Positions 9,156-18,340 of a stretch of 34,973 nucleotides of DNA are shown piece by piece; within the stretch, counting starts at the first letter, position 1; each line of letters begins with the position of its first letter. The DNA comes from Gilliamella bombicola (GTDB lineage: Bacteria; Pseudomonadota; Gammaproteobacteria; Enterobacterales; Orbaceae): NCBI RefSeq assembly GCF_900094945.1, contig NZ_FMAQ01000018.1, forward strand, positions 1 to 34,973, read 5' to 3'. The position numbers and the translations under genes were made by a program. The notes below the pieces were generated by a model. That model searched no databases. It was not told the DNA's origin and saw only the letters and a list, made by a program, of their open reading frames with translations.

Positions 9156-11384
9156 TTATTCGTTCACCTCAATTTGATCTATCTTTTGCAAACCTCGTGG
9201 TAATGAAGTGCCTTTACGTGCTCGTTCTGCTTTAAATTTTTGTAAATCAGCAGGATGTAGCGTAAGTTTGCGTTTACCAACATATAAAGTTACCGCTGTT
9301 TCTGGGGTAATTAGCATCATATAAGAAAGGCTATCATCTGTACCAGCAAGCGACACAATTTTATTTCCTTTACCTTTGGCAAGTTCAGGTAAATCTTTGA
9401 CAGGGAAGATGAGCATTCGACCAGCTTTAGTGATCGATAACAATAAGCTATCTTCTGATGGGATTTCAATTGGTGCTAGGATTTTTGCTTCTTTAGGTAA
9501 ATTGATAATCGCCTTACCATTGCGGTTACGAGCAATTAAATCACTAAATTGACAAATAAAGCCATACCCTGCACTTGAAGCCAGCAAGAATTTTTGATTA
9601 TCATTTTGTGACATCAAAACATGTTCAACCGTTGCGCCTGCCGGTAGTGCTAGTTTACCGGTTAATGGCTCTCCTTGGCTTCGGGCAGATGGTAGGGTAT
9701 TAGGCTCTATAGCATAACTACGACCTGTTGAGTCGATAAAGATAACGGGCTGATTGCTTTTTCCTTTTGCGGCAGCTTTAAAGCTATCACCCGCTTTATA
9801 GCTTAAACCGGTAGCATCAATATCATGACCTTTAGCTGTTCTAACCCAGCCCATTTCAGACAAAATCACGGTAACAGGTTCTGATGGTGTTAACTCTTGT
9901 TCACTAATGGCTTTAGCTTCACTACGTTCAACGATCGGAGAACGACGCTCATCACCATATTTTTCAGCGTCTTCTTGTAGCTCTTTTTTTATTAAATTAC
10001 TCAGTTTTTTCGGTGAAGATAATAATGCTTGCAAGTGATCGCGTTCTTTTGCAAGCTCACTTTGTTCACCTTTAATGCGCATTTCTTCAAGTTTGGCTAA
10101 ATGACGTAGTTTTAACTCTAAAACTGCTTCGGCTTGAATATCGGTTAATGCAAAACGGCTGATTAACTCCTGCTTAGGTTCATCTTCATTACGTATAATA
10201 TCGATAACTTCATCGATATTTAAAAATGCAATTAATAAACCATCAAGGATGTGAAGTCGTTTTAATATTTTATCTAATCGATAATTTAAGCGGCGCGTGA
10301 CGGTGTTTTTGCGATATTCCAGCCACTCGGTTAGAATTTCGACTAATCCTTTTACTGATGGGCGATTATCTAGCCCGATCATATTCATATTGACGCGATA
10401 GCTTTTTTCGAGATCGGTTGTTGCAAATAAATGATTCATGACTTGCTCTAAATCGACTCGATTTGAACGCGGCACAATCACCAAACGAGTTGGATTTTCG
10501 TGATCCGACTCATCGCGTAAATCTTCAATTAAAGGCAGTTTTTTAGCGCGCATTTGTGAAGCGATTTGCTCTAAAATTTTAGCGCCTGAAACTTGATGAG
10601 GAAGGTCGGTTATGACAATGTCGCCGTCTTCTTTTTTCCATACGGCACGCATACGAATAGATCCACGACCTGTTTTGTAGATTTTTTCGATATCGTCACG
10701 AGGCGTAATAATTTCGGCCTCGGTAGGGAAGTCCGGCCCTTGTATGTGAGCCATTACTTCGCTTAATGTCGCGTTTGGGTTATCAGCAAGCATAATTGCC
10801 GCATTAGCTACTTCACGGATATTATGTGGAGGAATATCGGTTGCCATACCAACCGCAATCCCCGTTGTGCCATTTAGTAAAATATTTGGCAATCTGGCTG
10901 GTAGCATTTTAGGTTCTTGCAACGTACCATCAAAGTTTGGCGTATAATCAACCGTTCCTTGCCCTAACTCACCTAATAATAATTCAGCATATTTCGATAA
11001 GCGTGATTCGGTATAACGCATAGCAGCAAATGATTTAGGATCATCCGGCGCCCCCCAGTTACCTTGTCCATCAACTAATGGATAGCGATATGAAAACGGC
11101 TGAGCCATGAGTACCATAGCTTCGTAACAGGCGCTATCACCATGAGGATGATATTTACCAAGTACATCACCCACGGTACGTGCTGATTTTTTAAATTTTG
11201 CTTGTGCATTTAGTCCTAATTCTGACATGGCATAAACAATACGTCGTTGCACAGGTTTTAAACCATCACCAATAAATGGTAGCGCACGATCCATAATGAC
11301 ATACATTGAGTAGTTTAAATAGGCACTTTCAGTAAAGGTGCGTAGTGATTGGACTTCTACTCCATCATGAGTTATCTCACTCAT
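9156..11384 (-). CDS. parC: DNA topoisomerase IV subunit A
   Basis: ParC is the DNA-breaking subunit of topoisomerase IV, which decatenates daughter chromosomes. The 742 residues show the winged-helix catalytic region with [10 protein letters not shown] (active-site Tyr124) and the quinolone-determining region [15 protein letters not shown]. Ser84 and Glu88 correspond to E. coli Ser80 and Glu84, and both are the sensitive type. The coiled-coil tower (about residues 350-480) and a five- to six-blade C-terminal domain (about 500-740) follow. It lies 27 bases after parE and is followed directly by djlA. The CTD lacks the GyrA box QRRGGKG, which supports ParC over GyrA. Confidence 0.97.
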   Translation of the reverse strand: MSEITHDGVEVQSLRTFTESAYLNYSMYVIMDRALPFIGDGLKPVQRRIVYAMSELGLNAQAKFKKSARTVGDVLGKYHPHGDSACYEAMVLMAQPFSYRYPLVDGQGNWGAPDDPKSFAAMRYTESRLSKYAELLLGELGQGTVDYTPNFDGTLQEPKMLPARLPNILLNGTTGIAVGMATDIPPHNIREVANAAIMLADNPNATLSEVMAHIQGPDFPTEAEIITPRDDIEKIYKTGRGSIRMRAVWKKEDGDIVITDLPHQVSGAKILEQIASQMRAKKLPLIEDLRDESDHENPTRLVIVPRSNRVDLEQVMNHLFATTDLEKSYRVNMNMIGLDNRPSVKGLVEILTEWLEYRKNTVTRRLNYRLDKILKRLHILDGLLIAFLNIDEVIDIIRNEDEPKQELISRFALTDIQAEAVLELKLRHLAKLEEMRIKGEQSELAKERDHLQALLSSPKKLSNLIKKELQEDAEKYGDERRSPIVERSEAKAISEQELTPSEPVTVILSEMGWVRTAKGHDIDATGLSYKAGDSFKAAAKGKSNQPVIFIDSTGRSYAIEPNTLPSARSQGEPLTGKLALPAGATVEHVLMSQNDNQKFLLASSAGYGFICQFSDLIARNRNGKAIINLPKEAKILAPIEIPSEDSLLLSITKAGRMLIFPVKDLPELAKGKGNKIVSLAGTDDSLSYMMLITPETAVTLYVGKRKLTLHPADLQKFKAERARKGTSLPRGLQKIDQIEVNE

Positions 11385-11411
11385 TATTGTTCCTCTAAAT
11401 CATTCTGTTGG

Positions 11412-13301
11412 TTAGACATCAAGTTCAACTTGATCGCCTTTTTCTTGTAGCCATTCGCGGCGATCTTCTGAGCGTTTTTTAGCAAGTAGCATATCCATCA
11501 GTGCCATCGTTTGTTCGGCATCATCAAGGGATAACTGCACTAAACGGCGAGTATTAGGATCCATTGTTGTTTCACGCAGTTGCAATGGATTCATTTCGCC
11601 TAGACCTTTAAAGCGTTGTACATTCGGTTTGCCTTTTTTACGTTTTAGCTGTTCTAAAATGCCTTCTTTTTCTTCTTCATCTAGGGCGTAATGCACCTCT
11701 TTACCTAAATCGATACGATAAAGCGGGGGCATTGCAACAAACACATGTCCATGCTCAACCATCGCACGAAAGTGACGAACAAATAACGCACAAAGTAAAG
11801 TGGCAATATGTAGTCCATCAGAATCGGCATCGGCTAAAATACAGATCTTCCCATAACGTAATTGGCTCAAATCATCACTATCCGGATCGATACCGATAGC
11901 AACCGAAATATCATGAATTTCTTGTGATCCAAGCACCTCGTCAGATGACACTTCCCAAGTATTTAAAATCTTACCTTTAAGCGGCATAATGGCTTGAAAT
12001 TCACGGTCTCGAGCCTGTTTAGCTGAACCGCCAGCCGAGTCCCCTTCCACTAAAAAAAGCTCAGTACGGCTTAAATCTTGCGATGAGCAATCAGCCAGCT
12101 TACCCGGTAGTGCAGGACCACTAGTTAGCTTTTTACGGATGACTTTTTTTGAGGCTTTTAAGCGTTTTTGCGCGCTTGAAATCACCATTTCAGCCAGTAA
12201 TTCGGCTAATTGAACATGTTGATTTAACCAAAGGCTAAATGCATCTTTCACAATTGCCGACACAAATGCCGCACTCTGGCGTGATGATAATCGCTCTTTG
12301 GTTTGGCCTGCAAATTGTGGCTCTTGCATTTTGACTGAAATAACATAAGCACAACGTTCCCAAATATCATCAGCCGTTAATTTTAAGCCACGCGGCAACA
12401 AATTACGAAACTCACAAAACTCACGCATGGCATCTAACAAGCCTTGACGTAAACCATTAACATGCGTACCACCTTGAATTGTTGGAATTAAGTTAACGTA
12501 ACTTTCGGTTAATAGCTCGCCGCCTTCAGGCATCCAAAGTAACGCCCATTCAACCGCTTCGGTTTCGCCAATGTGGCTACCAGTAAATGGGATTTCGGGT
12601 AGTAGTGAATAACCACTTACCGACTCCATCAAATAGTCTTTTAATCCATCTTGATAGCACCAGCGTTGTTCGGTATTGTTGATTTTATCTTTAAAGCTAA
12701 TTTCAAGACCGGGGCAAAGAACCGCTTTGGCTTTAAGTAGATGTGACAAGCGAGGCACTGAAAATCGAGGTGAATCAAAATATTTTTCGTCTGGCCAAAA
12801 ATGCACTTTGGTACCCGTATTACGGCGCCCACATGTACCAGTGATGTGTAAATCTTCGACTTTGTTGCCATTTTCAAAGGCCATTTCGTACACTTGTCCA
12901 TCACGGTGAACAGTGACTTCAACACGTTTTGATAATGCATTTACCACCGAAATACCCACACCATGCAAACCGCCAGAGAACTGGTAATTCTTGTTCGAAA
13001 ACTTACCCCCAGCATGCAAACGACAAAGCAATAGCTCAATTGCAGGCACGCCTTCTTCTGGGTGAATATCAACAGGCATGCCGCGCCCATCGTCAATCAC
13101 TTCAAGTGAGTTATCTTCATAAAGTGTCACCTTAATTTGACGAGCATGGCCGGCAATAGCTTCATCGACACTATTATCAATGACTTCTTGGCCCAAATGG
13201 TTTGGGCGAGTGGTATCGGTGTACATACCTGGACGGTGACGAACAGGATCAAGCCCTTTTAAAACTTCAATATCAACGGCATTATAAGTAGATTGCGACA
13301 T
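11412..13301 (-). CDS. parE: DNA topoisomerase IV subunit B
   Basis: ParE is the ATPase subunit of topoisomerase IV. The 629 residues start with the GHKL ATPase domain: Asn43 in EVIDNSVDEA, DDGRGMP near 70-76 and the ATP lid GLHGVGISVVNAL near 111-123. The transducer domain follows, then the Toprim domain with LFLVEGDSAGGSAKQARDR near residue 415 and DADSDGLHIATLL near 495. Length and motifs match E. coli ParE (630); GyrB would be longer by an inserted domain. The gene has its own extended -10 promoter at 13334-13339 and heads an operon with parC, djlA and trkH. In E. coli parE and parC are close but not adjacent, so this coupling is tighter. Confidence 0.97.
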   Translation of the reverse strand: MSQSTYNAVDIEVLKGLDPVRHRPGMYTDTTRPNHLGQEVIDNSVDEAIAGHARQIKVTLYEDNSLEVIDDGRGMPVDIHPEEGVPAIELLLCRLHAGGKFSNKNYQFSGGLHGVGISVVNALSKRVEVTVHRDGQVYEMAFENGNKVEDLHITGTCGRRNTGTKVHFWPDEKYFDSPRFSVPRLSHLLKAKAVLCPGLEISFKDKINNTEQRWCYQDGLKDYLMESVSGYSLLPEIPFTGSHIGETEAVEWALLWMPEGGELLTESYVNLIPTIQGGTHVNGLRQGLLDAMREFCEFRNLLPRGLKLTADDIWERCAYVISVKMQEPQFAGQTKERLSSRQSAAFVSAIVKDAFSLWLNQHVQLAELLAEMVISSAQKRLKASKKVIRKKLTSGPALPGKLADCSSQDLSRTELFLVEGDSAGGSAKQARDREFQAIMPLKGKILNTWEVSSDEVLGSQEIHDISVAIGIDPDSDDLSQLRYGKICILADADSDGLHIATLLCALFVRHFRAMVEHGHVFVAMPPLYRIDLGKEVHYALDEEEKEGILEQLKRKKGKPNVQRFKGLGEMNPLQLRETTMDPNTRRLVQLSLDDAEQTMALMDMLLAKKRSEDRREWLQEKGDQVELDV

Positions 13302-13333
13302 AGTTTTTCTATCTATTCGAATAAATGACAGTT

Positions 13334-13363
13334 ATTATACCAACCTTTGTACAATAAGACCAA
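13334..13363 (-). promoter_or_regulatory. Extended -10 promoter of parE
   Basis: On the minus strand TGGTATAAT gives a consensus -10 TATAAT (13339-13334) with the TGN extension. TTGGTC (13363-13358) lies 18 bases upstream as a partial -35. Transcription would start about 25 to 30 bases before the parE ATG. No other candidate on this strand in the gap is as good. Confidence 0.6.
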
Positions 13364-13450
13364 GGTCAATGGCACCGGCGTTTAAGTTAAACTCATAAAT
13401 CCAACTTATCGTATTGGTTAGAAAAGATAATTTACTTTTTAAGATTTTTT

Positions 13451-13469
13451 ATCGTAATTTTAGTACGAT
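13451..13469. promoter_or_regulatory. Inverted repeat upstream of dmsA (possible operator)
   Basis: ATCGTA (13451-13456) and TACGAT (13464-13469) are perfect inverted arms separated by seven bases, about 40 bases before the dmsA start. The position suits a regulator overlapping the transcription start. It does not match the FNR consensus TTGAT-N4-ATCAA, and no FNR site is evident elsewhere in the gap. Confidence 0.35.
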
Positions 13470-13506
13470 GATAAGAAAATCCCGTATAAAAAAATAAGGG
13501 AATTAA

Positions 13507-15954
13507 ATGAGCAAGTCAAAAGATAAAAATATAATAAATCAGGGTGATTTTTTACAAAAATCGTCAACTATTGGCGGTGTAGCAGCATTAACTAGCAATA
13601 TGCAATTACCTTTTGCCTATGTAGAGCCGGATAGCGATGTTAATAACAAAAAACCTCTTAACCCTACGGATAAAGAACAAATTTATTATAGTGCTTGTTT
13701 AGTTAACTGCGGTAGCCGTTGTCCTTTAAAAGTTCATGTAAAAAACGATATTATCACTAAAATATCTTCAGAAGATGGCATTGATGACCCGATTTTTGGA
13801 CAACATCAAATTCGCCCGTGTTTACGTGGCCGTTCCGTTCGTTGGCGCACTTACGATCCAGAACGCTTAAAATACCCAATGCTAAGAATAGGCAAACGTG
13901 GTGAAGGTAAATTTAAACGCATTTCGTGGAGTGAGGCGATTGATTTACTAGCTGAAAAGCTCAAACATACGATCGACAACTATGGTAACGAAGCGATTTA
14001 TTATCAATATGGATCAGGTACGACTGGTGCTAACATTTCAGGTCGTAATGCGTGTCAGCGTTTTTTAAGTACGATTGGTGGTTTTTTAAATTATCATGGT
14101 GACTATTCAAGTGGGCAGATTTCGGCCATTCGGCCTTATATTTATGGTAATGCTAAGGAGTCATTACTTGATCAAATCAAGCACTCCGATTTAGTTGTTA
14201 TGTTTGGACATAACATTGCTGAAACCCGAATGTCAGGTGGTGGACAAGTTACCGAGCTTTTTCATGCATTAGAACAAAGCAAAGCACGGGTGATTATTAT
14301 TGACCCACGTCGAAGTGAAAGTGTGGTGGCTTATCATGCTGATTGGATTCCGATTATTCCTGGAACTGACGCGGCGCTTGTGGCGGCAATAGGATATGCG
14401 TTACTTGAACAAGATCGTATTGATGATGCCATGCTTAGCCAATATTGTGTTGGTTGGAATGCCGATACCCTACCAGACAGTGCCCCCCCTTTTAGCGATT
14501 ATAAATCCTATATTTTAGGATTAGGTAATGACAGAACACCTAAAACACCTGAATGGGCGGCTAAAAAAACAGGCATTCCAGCCGAGCAGATCCGCAAACT
14601 GGCTATGGATATTGTGAATGCAAAAGCGGCTTGGATATCGCAAGGTTATGGTGTACAGCGTTGGCAAAATGGTGAACATACCGCTCGGGCAATTATGTTA
14701 TTGCCAATTATCACTGGTCAATTTGGTAAACCGGGCACCAACATTGGCACATGGGGGGGGAGTATAACTTATCCTATTCCAAGTTTAAGTATCCCCAACC
14801 CTATAAAAACCAGTATTCCTTTCTTTTTGTGGACAAAAGCGATTGACGATCCGTTAAGCTTAACGGCAAAAAATGCCTATTTACGTGGCAAAGATAAATT
14901 AGATGTTGGCATCAAATTTATCTGGAATTACGCCGGTAATGTTATTGGAAACCAGCATTCTGATCTTAATCGTACTCATCAAATCCTACAGGATGAGTCT
15001 AAATGTGAATTTATTCTTGTTTGGGATACGCATATGACCGCATCGGCAAAATATGCGGACTTAGTTCTGCCCGATGTCTCATCGGTTGAAAGTAACGATT
15101 TGATTAATAACTCTTACTCATCGGGTGCTTATCACTATATCATCCGCATGCAACGGGCAATAAAACCACTTTGGGAAAACCGTCCAGCTTATGAGGTATT
15201 AACGCAATTATCTGAAAAAATGGGTATAAAAGACAAATTCACCGAAGGGCGAACGCAAGAAGATTGGATAGCCTATTGCTATGAAAAACTGCGTAAAAGC
15301 CAACCTCATTTACCACCTTTTGCCAATACTGATGGTATGGGCGTTATTGATCGTAAGCTGGCTGATAGCGATACGCAAATTGGGTTAAAAGCTTTTCGAG
15401 ACGATCCAATTAAAAACCCACTAAACACCCCATCAGGAAAAATAGAAATCTATTCAGAAGCATTAGCCACTATCGCCAACGAATGGGAACTTGCTCCAGA
15501 CGATGTCCTTTATCCTATTCCAGCCTACCTACCCGCAATTGAAGGCAGTGAAGATAAACCCAAACGCAAAAAATACCCGCTACAACTGATTGGCTTCCAT
15601 ACCAAAGGGCAATGCCATTCCAGTTACAGTAATTTACCACAACTGCGCGAAGCGGTTGCTAACAGTATTTGGATTAATCCATTTGATGCCGAGCAAAGAC
15701 AAATAAAACATGGCCAGTTAGTTGAGGTTTACAACGATCGAGGTCGGCTCTGTATTCCAGCTAAAGTCACACCAAGGATATTACCGGGTGTGATTGCTAT
15801 TCCGCAAGGAATGTGGGCAAAAACCAATGCGGCCGGGATTGATATTGGCGGTTGTATTAATCGCTTAACATCATTGCGCCCAACGGTGCTTGCAAAAGCC
15901 AATCCACAACATACTAATCTGGTTGAAGTCAAACCATTATTGACTATGTGTTGA
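13507..15954 (+). CDS. dmsA: DmsA/YnfE-type molybdopterin oxidoreductase with degenerate Tat signal
   Basis: This is a DMSO-reductase-family catalytic subunit, normally a Tat-exported bis-MGD molybdoenzyme reducing DMSO or other S- and N-oxides. The 815 residues align end to end with E. coli DmsA/YnfE as I remember them. The [4Fe-4S] ligands Cys64, Cys68, Cys72 and Cys105 are present in SACLVNCGSRC and RPCLRGRS. GDYSSGQIS, HNIAETRMSGGG and IIDPRRSES are typical. Ser178 in ANISGR is the likely molybdenum ligand; this loop is about five residues shorter than in E. coli DmsA. The N-terminus reads NQGDFLQKSSTIGGVAALTS, so the twin arginine of S-RR-x-FLK is replaced by Gln12-Gly13 and no AxA cleavage site follows. 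The start is supported by AGGGA. The reading frame is intact. The substrate is uncertain, and cytoplasmic location is likely. Confidence 0.88.
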   Translation: MSKSKDKNIINQGDFLQKSSTIGGVAALTSNMQLPFAYVEPDSDVNNKKPLNPTDKEQIYYSACLVNCGSRCPLKVHVKNDIITKISSEDGIDDPIFGQHQIRPCLRGRSVRWRTYDPERLKYPMLRIGKRGEGKFKRISWSEAIDLLAEKLKHTIDNYGNEAIYYQYGSGTTGANISGRNACQRFLSTIGGFLNYHGDYSSGQISAIRPYIYGNAKESLLDQIKHSDLVVMFGHNIAETRMSGGGQVTELFHALEQSKARVIIIDPRRSESVVAYHADWIPIIPGTDAALVAAIGYALLEQDRIDDAMLSQYCVGWNADTLPDSAPPFSDYKSYILGLGNDRTPKTPEWAAKKTGIPAEQIRKLAMDIVNAKAAWISQGYGVQRWQNGEHTARAIMLLPIITGQFGKPGTNIGTWGGSITYPIPSLSIPNPIKTSIPFFLWTKAIDDPLSLTAKNAYLRGKDKLDVGIKFIWNYAGNVIGNQHSDLNRTHQILQDESKCEFILVWDTHMTASAKYADLVLPDVSSVESNDLINNSYSSGAYHYIIRMQRAIKPLWENRPAYEVLTQLSEKMGIKDKFTEGRTQEDWIAYCYEKLRKSQPHLPPFANTDGMGVIDRKLADSDTQIGLKAFRDDPIKNPLNTPSGKIEIYSEALATIANEWELAPDDVLYPIPAYLPAIEGSEDKPKRKKYPLQLIGFHTKGQCHSSYSNLPQLREAVANSIWINPFDAEQRQIKHGQLVEVYNDRGRLCIPAKVTPRILPGVIAIPQGMWAKTNAAGIDIGGCINRLTSLRPTVLAKANPQHTNLVEVKPLLTMC

Positions 15955-15984
15955 GTATCATAAATTAAAGAACGGATAATAAAA

Positions 15985-16599
15985 ATGCAATATGGATTTT
16001 ATATTGATTCTTCAAAATGCACCGGTTGCAAAACCTGCCAAATCAGTTGTAAAGATGAAAAAGATAATGCATTAGGTGTTAATTTTCGCCGTGTTTATGA
16101 GTATGGCGGAGGTACTTGGCAGCAAGTTGATGGTATGTGGCAAAACGATACTTTTACCTACTATTTATCCATCTCATGTAATCATTGCCAAGAGCCTGCT
16201 TGTGTACAAGGTTGCCCAACGGGAGCAATGCATAAACGCTCACAAGATGGCTTAGTGGTTGTTAATCAAGATATTTGCATTGGTTGCCGACGTTGTGAAA
16301 CCCATTGTCCTTATGGCGCACCGCAATTTGATCATCAAAAACAGGTTATGTCAAAATGTGATGGCTGTTATGAACGTGTTGAACAAGGACTCAAACCGGT
16401 TTGTGTCGACTCCTGTCCGCAAAGAGCGTTAGACTTTGATGAAATCGAAAAACTCCGCCAGCGACATGGTAATGAGCGGAACATTGCTCCACTACCAAAC
16501 GAAAATCTAACTAAACCCAATATTGTTATCAAACCCCATCCTCAAGCGAAAGCCTCGGGCGATACACTGGGACAAATACTCAACCCCGAAGAGGTATAA
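15985..16599 (+). CDS. dmsB: DmsB-type iron-sulfur electron-transfer subunit
   Basis: DmsB carries electrons from the membrane anchor to DmsA through four [4Fe-4S] clusters. The 204-residue product matches E. coli DmsB (205) in length. All four cysteine groups are present: CTGCKTCQISC (residues 11-21), CNHCQEPACVQGC (about 67-79), CIGCRRCETHC (about 99-109) and CDGCYERV with PVCVDSC (about 127-150). It ends GDTLGQILNPEEV, a DmsB-like tail. It begins 30 bases after dmsA with only a weak ribosome binding site. No base or residue suggests decay, in contrast to the gene after it: its usual partner DmsC is reduced to a remnant one base downstream. Confidence 0.93.
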   Translation: MQYGFYIDSSKCTGCKTCQISCKDEKDNALGVNFRRVYEYGGGTWQQVDGMWQNDTFTYYLSISCNHCQEPACVQGCPTGAMHKRSQDGLVVVNQDICIGCRRCETHCPYGAPQFDHQKQVMSKCDGCYERVEQGLKPVCVDSCPQRALDFDEIEKLRQRHGNERNIAPLPNENLTKPNIVIKPHPQAKASGDTLGQILNPEEV

Positions 16600-16600
16600 C

Positions 16601-16711
16601 ATGTACAAATTACCACTGGTTTTTTTACCGTATTTGGGTGTTTATCTACTGGTATGATTAGGAAGGCTATTTTATTTAATGGCATCCCAAATCAATACTA
16701 TCTATTTATAG
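16601..16711 (+). pseudogene. dmsC: Remnant of the DmsC membrane anchor gene
   Basis: An ATG lies one base after the dmsB stop, where dmsC normally starts. The frame reads MYKLPLVFLPYLGVYLLV, then TGA at 16655-16657, then LGRLFYLMASQINTIYL and TAG at 16709-16711. The first residues resemble a DmsC N-terminus (x-x-LPLVxF). The part after the TGA resembles the DmsC C-terminal helix end (GE-x-x-GR-x-x-FY in E. coli DmsC). About 250 central residues would be missing, as if an internal deletion fused the two ends. Thirty-six codons are too few for certainty. The alternatives are a small unrelated membrane peptide or chance similarity. Confidence 0.55.
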
Positions 16712-16726
16712 TTAGGTAGCGATTTA

Positions 16727-17308
16727 ATGAAAAATAATGAAGCAATACATCCGGATAAACTTACATCCACCATTTTGGCAAAACTATTTGGTGCCTTTTT
16801 TTATTATCCACCTGATCACCAAACGGTTAAACCGCTCATTGATATCTTATTTCAGCTTGAGCATATTGTTGATTGGCAAAATGCCGTGCTTATTGGTGAA
16901 CAGTGCCAAATAATCGCTACTCAAATCAACAACCCAGAACTTAATTACCAATTTTCACTATTATTTAAAGGGCAGGGTGCTATGTCCGCTCCTCCTTGGG
17001 GATCGGTCTATTTAGATCAAGAGCAGCTATTAATGGGCGAATCACAAGAACGCTATCGCCAATTCTTACAACAACAAGGTTTAACACTTAATACCGGCAT
17101 CAACGAACCCGAAGACCAATTTGGATTAATGCTAATGGCCTATGCCATATTGCAAGAAAAGAACAATCCCAAAGCTGCAAAACAGTTAATGGATGAACAC
17201 TTATTGATTTGGTCTTCAGCCTATTTAAAAAAGTTAAAGCAAAATGAGATAAGCCCATTTTATCGAGCATTAGCTGTGATTGTGGAACAGTATTTACTCA
17301 TGATCTAA
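16727..17308 (+). CDS. dmsD: DmsD/TorD-family redox enzyme maturation chaperone
   Basis: DmsD binds the Tat signal of DmsA-type enzymes in the cytoplasm and holds the apoprotein until cofactor insertion. The 193 residues are all-helical in character and keep the family hallmarks SAPPWGSVYLDQE (about residues 86-98) and NEPEDQFG (about 126-133), with FYRALAVI near the C-terminus, as in E. coli DmsD. Length is near the usual 200. It follows the dmsC remnant by 15 bases, the usual dmsABCD order. It survives intact although its partner's twin arginine is gone. DmsD recognition relies largely on the hydrophobic signal region, which is still present in DmsA here. Confidence 0.88.
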   Translation: MKNNEAIHPDKLTSTILAKLFGAFFYYPPDHQTVKPLIDILFQLEHIVDWQNAVLIGEQCQIIATQINNPELNYQFSLLFKGQGAMSAPPWGSVYLDQEQLLMGESQERYRQFLQQQGLTLNTGINEPEDQFGLMLMAYAILQEKNNPKAAKQLMDEHLLIWSSAYLKKLKQNEISPFYRALAVIVEQYLLMI

Positions 17309-17360
17309 CTTTTTCCCTTATTGTGCTTTGTCTTACCACCTTTGCAGAGGATAGTGTACA

Positions 17361-17388
17361 TTGCAGCTTTTAAGTAACAAGGTATAAT
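17361..17388 (+). promoter_or_regulatory. Sigma-70 promoter of ubiA
   Basis: TTGCAG (17361-17366), a 16-base spacer and a consensus TATAAT (17383-17388) lie 32 bases before the ubiA ATG. The predicted start near 17395 leaves a leader of about 25 bases without an obvious Shine-Dalgarno sequence. Confidence 0.75.
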
Positions 17389-17420
17389 CCACCTATTATT
17401 TCAAATAGCAAAAAACATTT

Positions 17421-18248
17421 ATGTTAGCTTATATACAACTAATGCGGTTAGACAAACCCATCGGCACCTTACTACTACTTTGGCCAACGCTTTGGGCGAT
17501 ATGGTTGACCGGTGAGCCCTATACCTATATTACCCTCATTTTTATTTTAGGGGTATTTACCATGCGGGCAGCAGGATGCGTTGTCAACGATTATGCCGAT
17601 CGTCATTTTGATGCACACGTCGAACGCACAAAAAACCGCCCACTCGCTCGGGGTGCATTGACCGAAAAAAATGCACTATGGACCTTATTTACTCTATTAC
17701 TCATTGCGCTTTGCCTATTGCTCATCTTAAATAAACTATCATGGCTTATTGCAATCATAGCCTTATTAACAGCAATGATTTACCCCTTTATGAAGCGCTA
17801 CACGCACTTACCGCAAGTCACATTAGGCATTGCCTTTAGCTGGGGTATTCCTATGGCATATGCCGCCATTATAGAGCAATTCCCCCTCACATGTTGGTTA
17901 CTTTGCTTGGCTAATATTTGTTGGACAATTGCTTATGATACGGAATATGCGATGGTGGATCGTAACGACGATATCAAAATAGGCATAAAATCCACCGCCA
18001 TTTTATTTGGGCAGTACGATAAGTTTATTATAGGGGTATTGCAGGCGTTTACCATGATTGGCCTATTGATGGTTGGCGTCATCAACCAATTGTCGTTGGT
18101 TTTTTATATTGCTTTATTGCTGGTTGCCATACTATTTATTTACCAACAATGGTTGATAAAAAAACGAGATCGGAAACGTTGTTTTCGAGCTTTTTTAAAT
18201 AATAATTATGTTGGTTTTATTGTTTTTTTAGGTCTATTTTTTGTTTAA
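17421..18248 (+). CDS. ubiA: 4-Hydroxybenzoate polyprenyltransferase
   Basis: UbiA attaches the polyprenyl tail to 4-hydroxybenzoate in the inner membrane, the first membrane step of ubiquinone synthesis. The 275 residues contain the two Asp-rich prenyltransferase motifs NDYADRHFD (56-64) and [12 protein letters not shown] (173-184), plus [12 protein letters not shown] and the C-terminal [13 protein letters not shown], all strongly like E. coli UbiA. About eight or nine membrane segments are evident. The N-terminus is about ten residues shorter than in E. coli. No Shine-Dalgarno is clear, but no better upstream start exists. It has its own promoter. ubiC, its usual neighbour, is absent from the window. 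Confidence 0.95.
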   Translation: MLAYIQLMRLDKPIGTLLLLWPTLWAIWLTGEPYTYITLIFILGVFTMRAAGCVVNDYADRHFDAHVERTKNRPLARGALTEKNALWTLFTLLLIALCLLLILNKLSWLIAIIALLTAMIYPFMKRYTHLPQVTLGIAFSWGIPMAYAAIIEQFPLTCWLLCLANICWTIAYDTEYAMVDRNDDIKIGIKSTAILFGQYDKFIIGVLQAFTMIGLLMVGVINQLSLVFYIALLLVAILFIYQQWLIKKRDRKRCFRAFLNNNYVGFIVFLGLFFV

Positions 18249-18340
18249 AAATTAAAATAGTTAGCAATATCAAAGTTGGTTAGCATTGCAATTGGCAATA
18301 TAGCTTTCTATTTTAAAGCTTAAAATGCCCATTTCTTCAA

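Noticed and set aside
12641-12940. A 99-codon minus-strand frame inside parE
   Set aside because: It is an alternative frame of the same strand within a fully conserved parE, with no start signal.
13302-13506. FNR site before the dms cluster
   Set aside because: No sequence near TTGAT-N4-ATCAA is present in the parE-dmsA gap.
16601-16657. A genuine small membrane peptide of 18 residues after dmsB
   Set aside because: The downstream in-frame LGRLFY segment and the position in a dmsABCD order make a dmsC remnant the better reading, although it is not proven.
18249-18340. Terminator between ubiA and the RpiR-type gene
   Set aside because: AGCTTT with AAAGCT (18302-18320) gives only a weak 6-bp stem without a T run on either strand, so I do not list it as a terminator.
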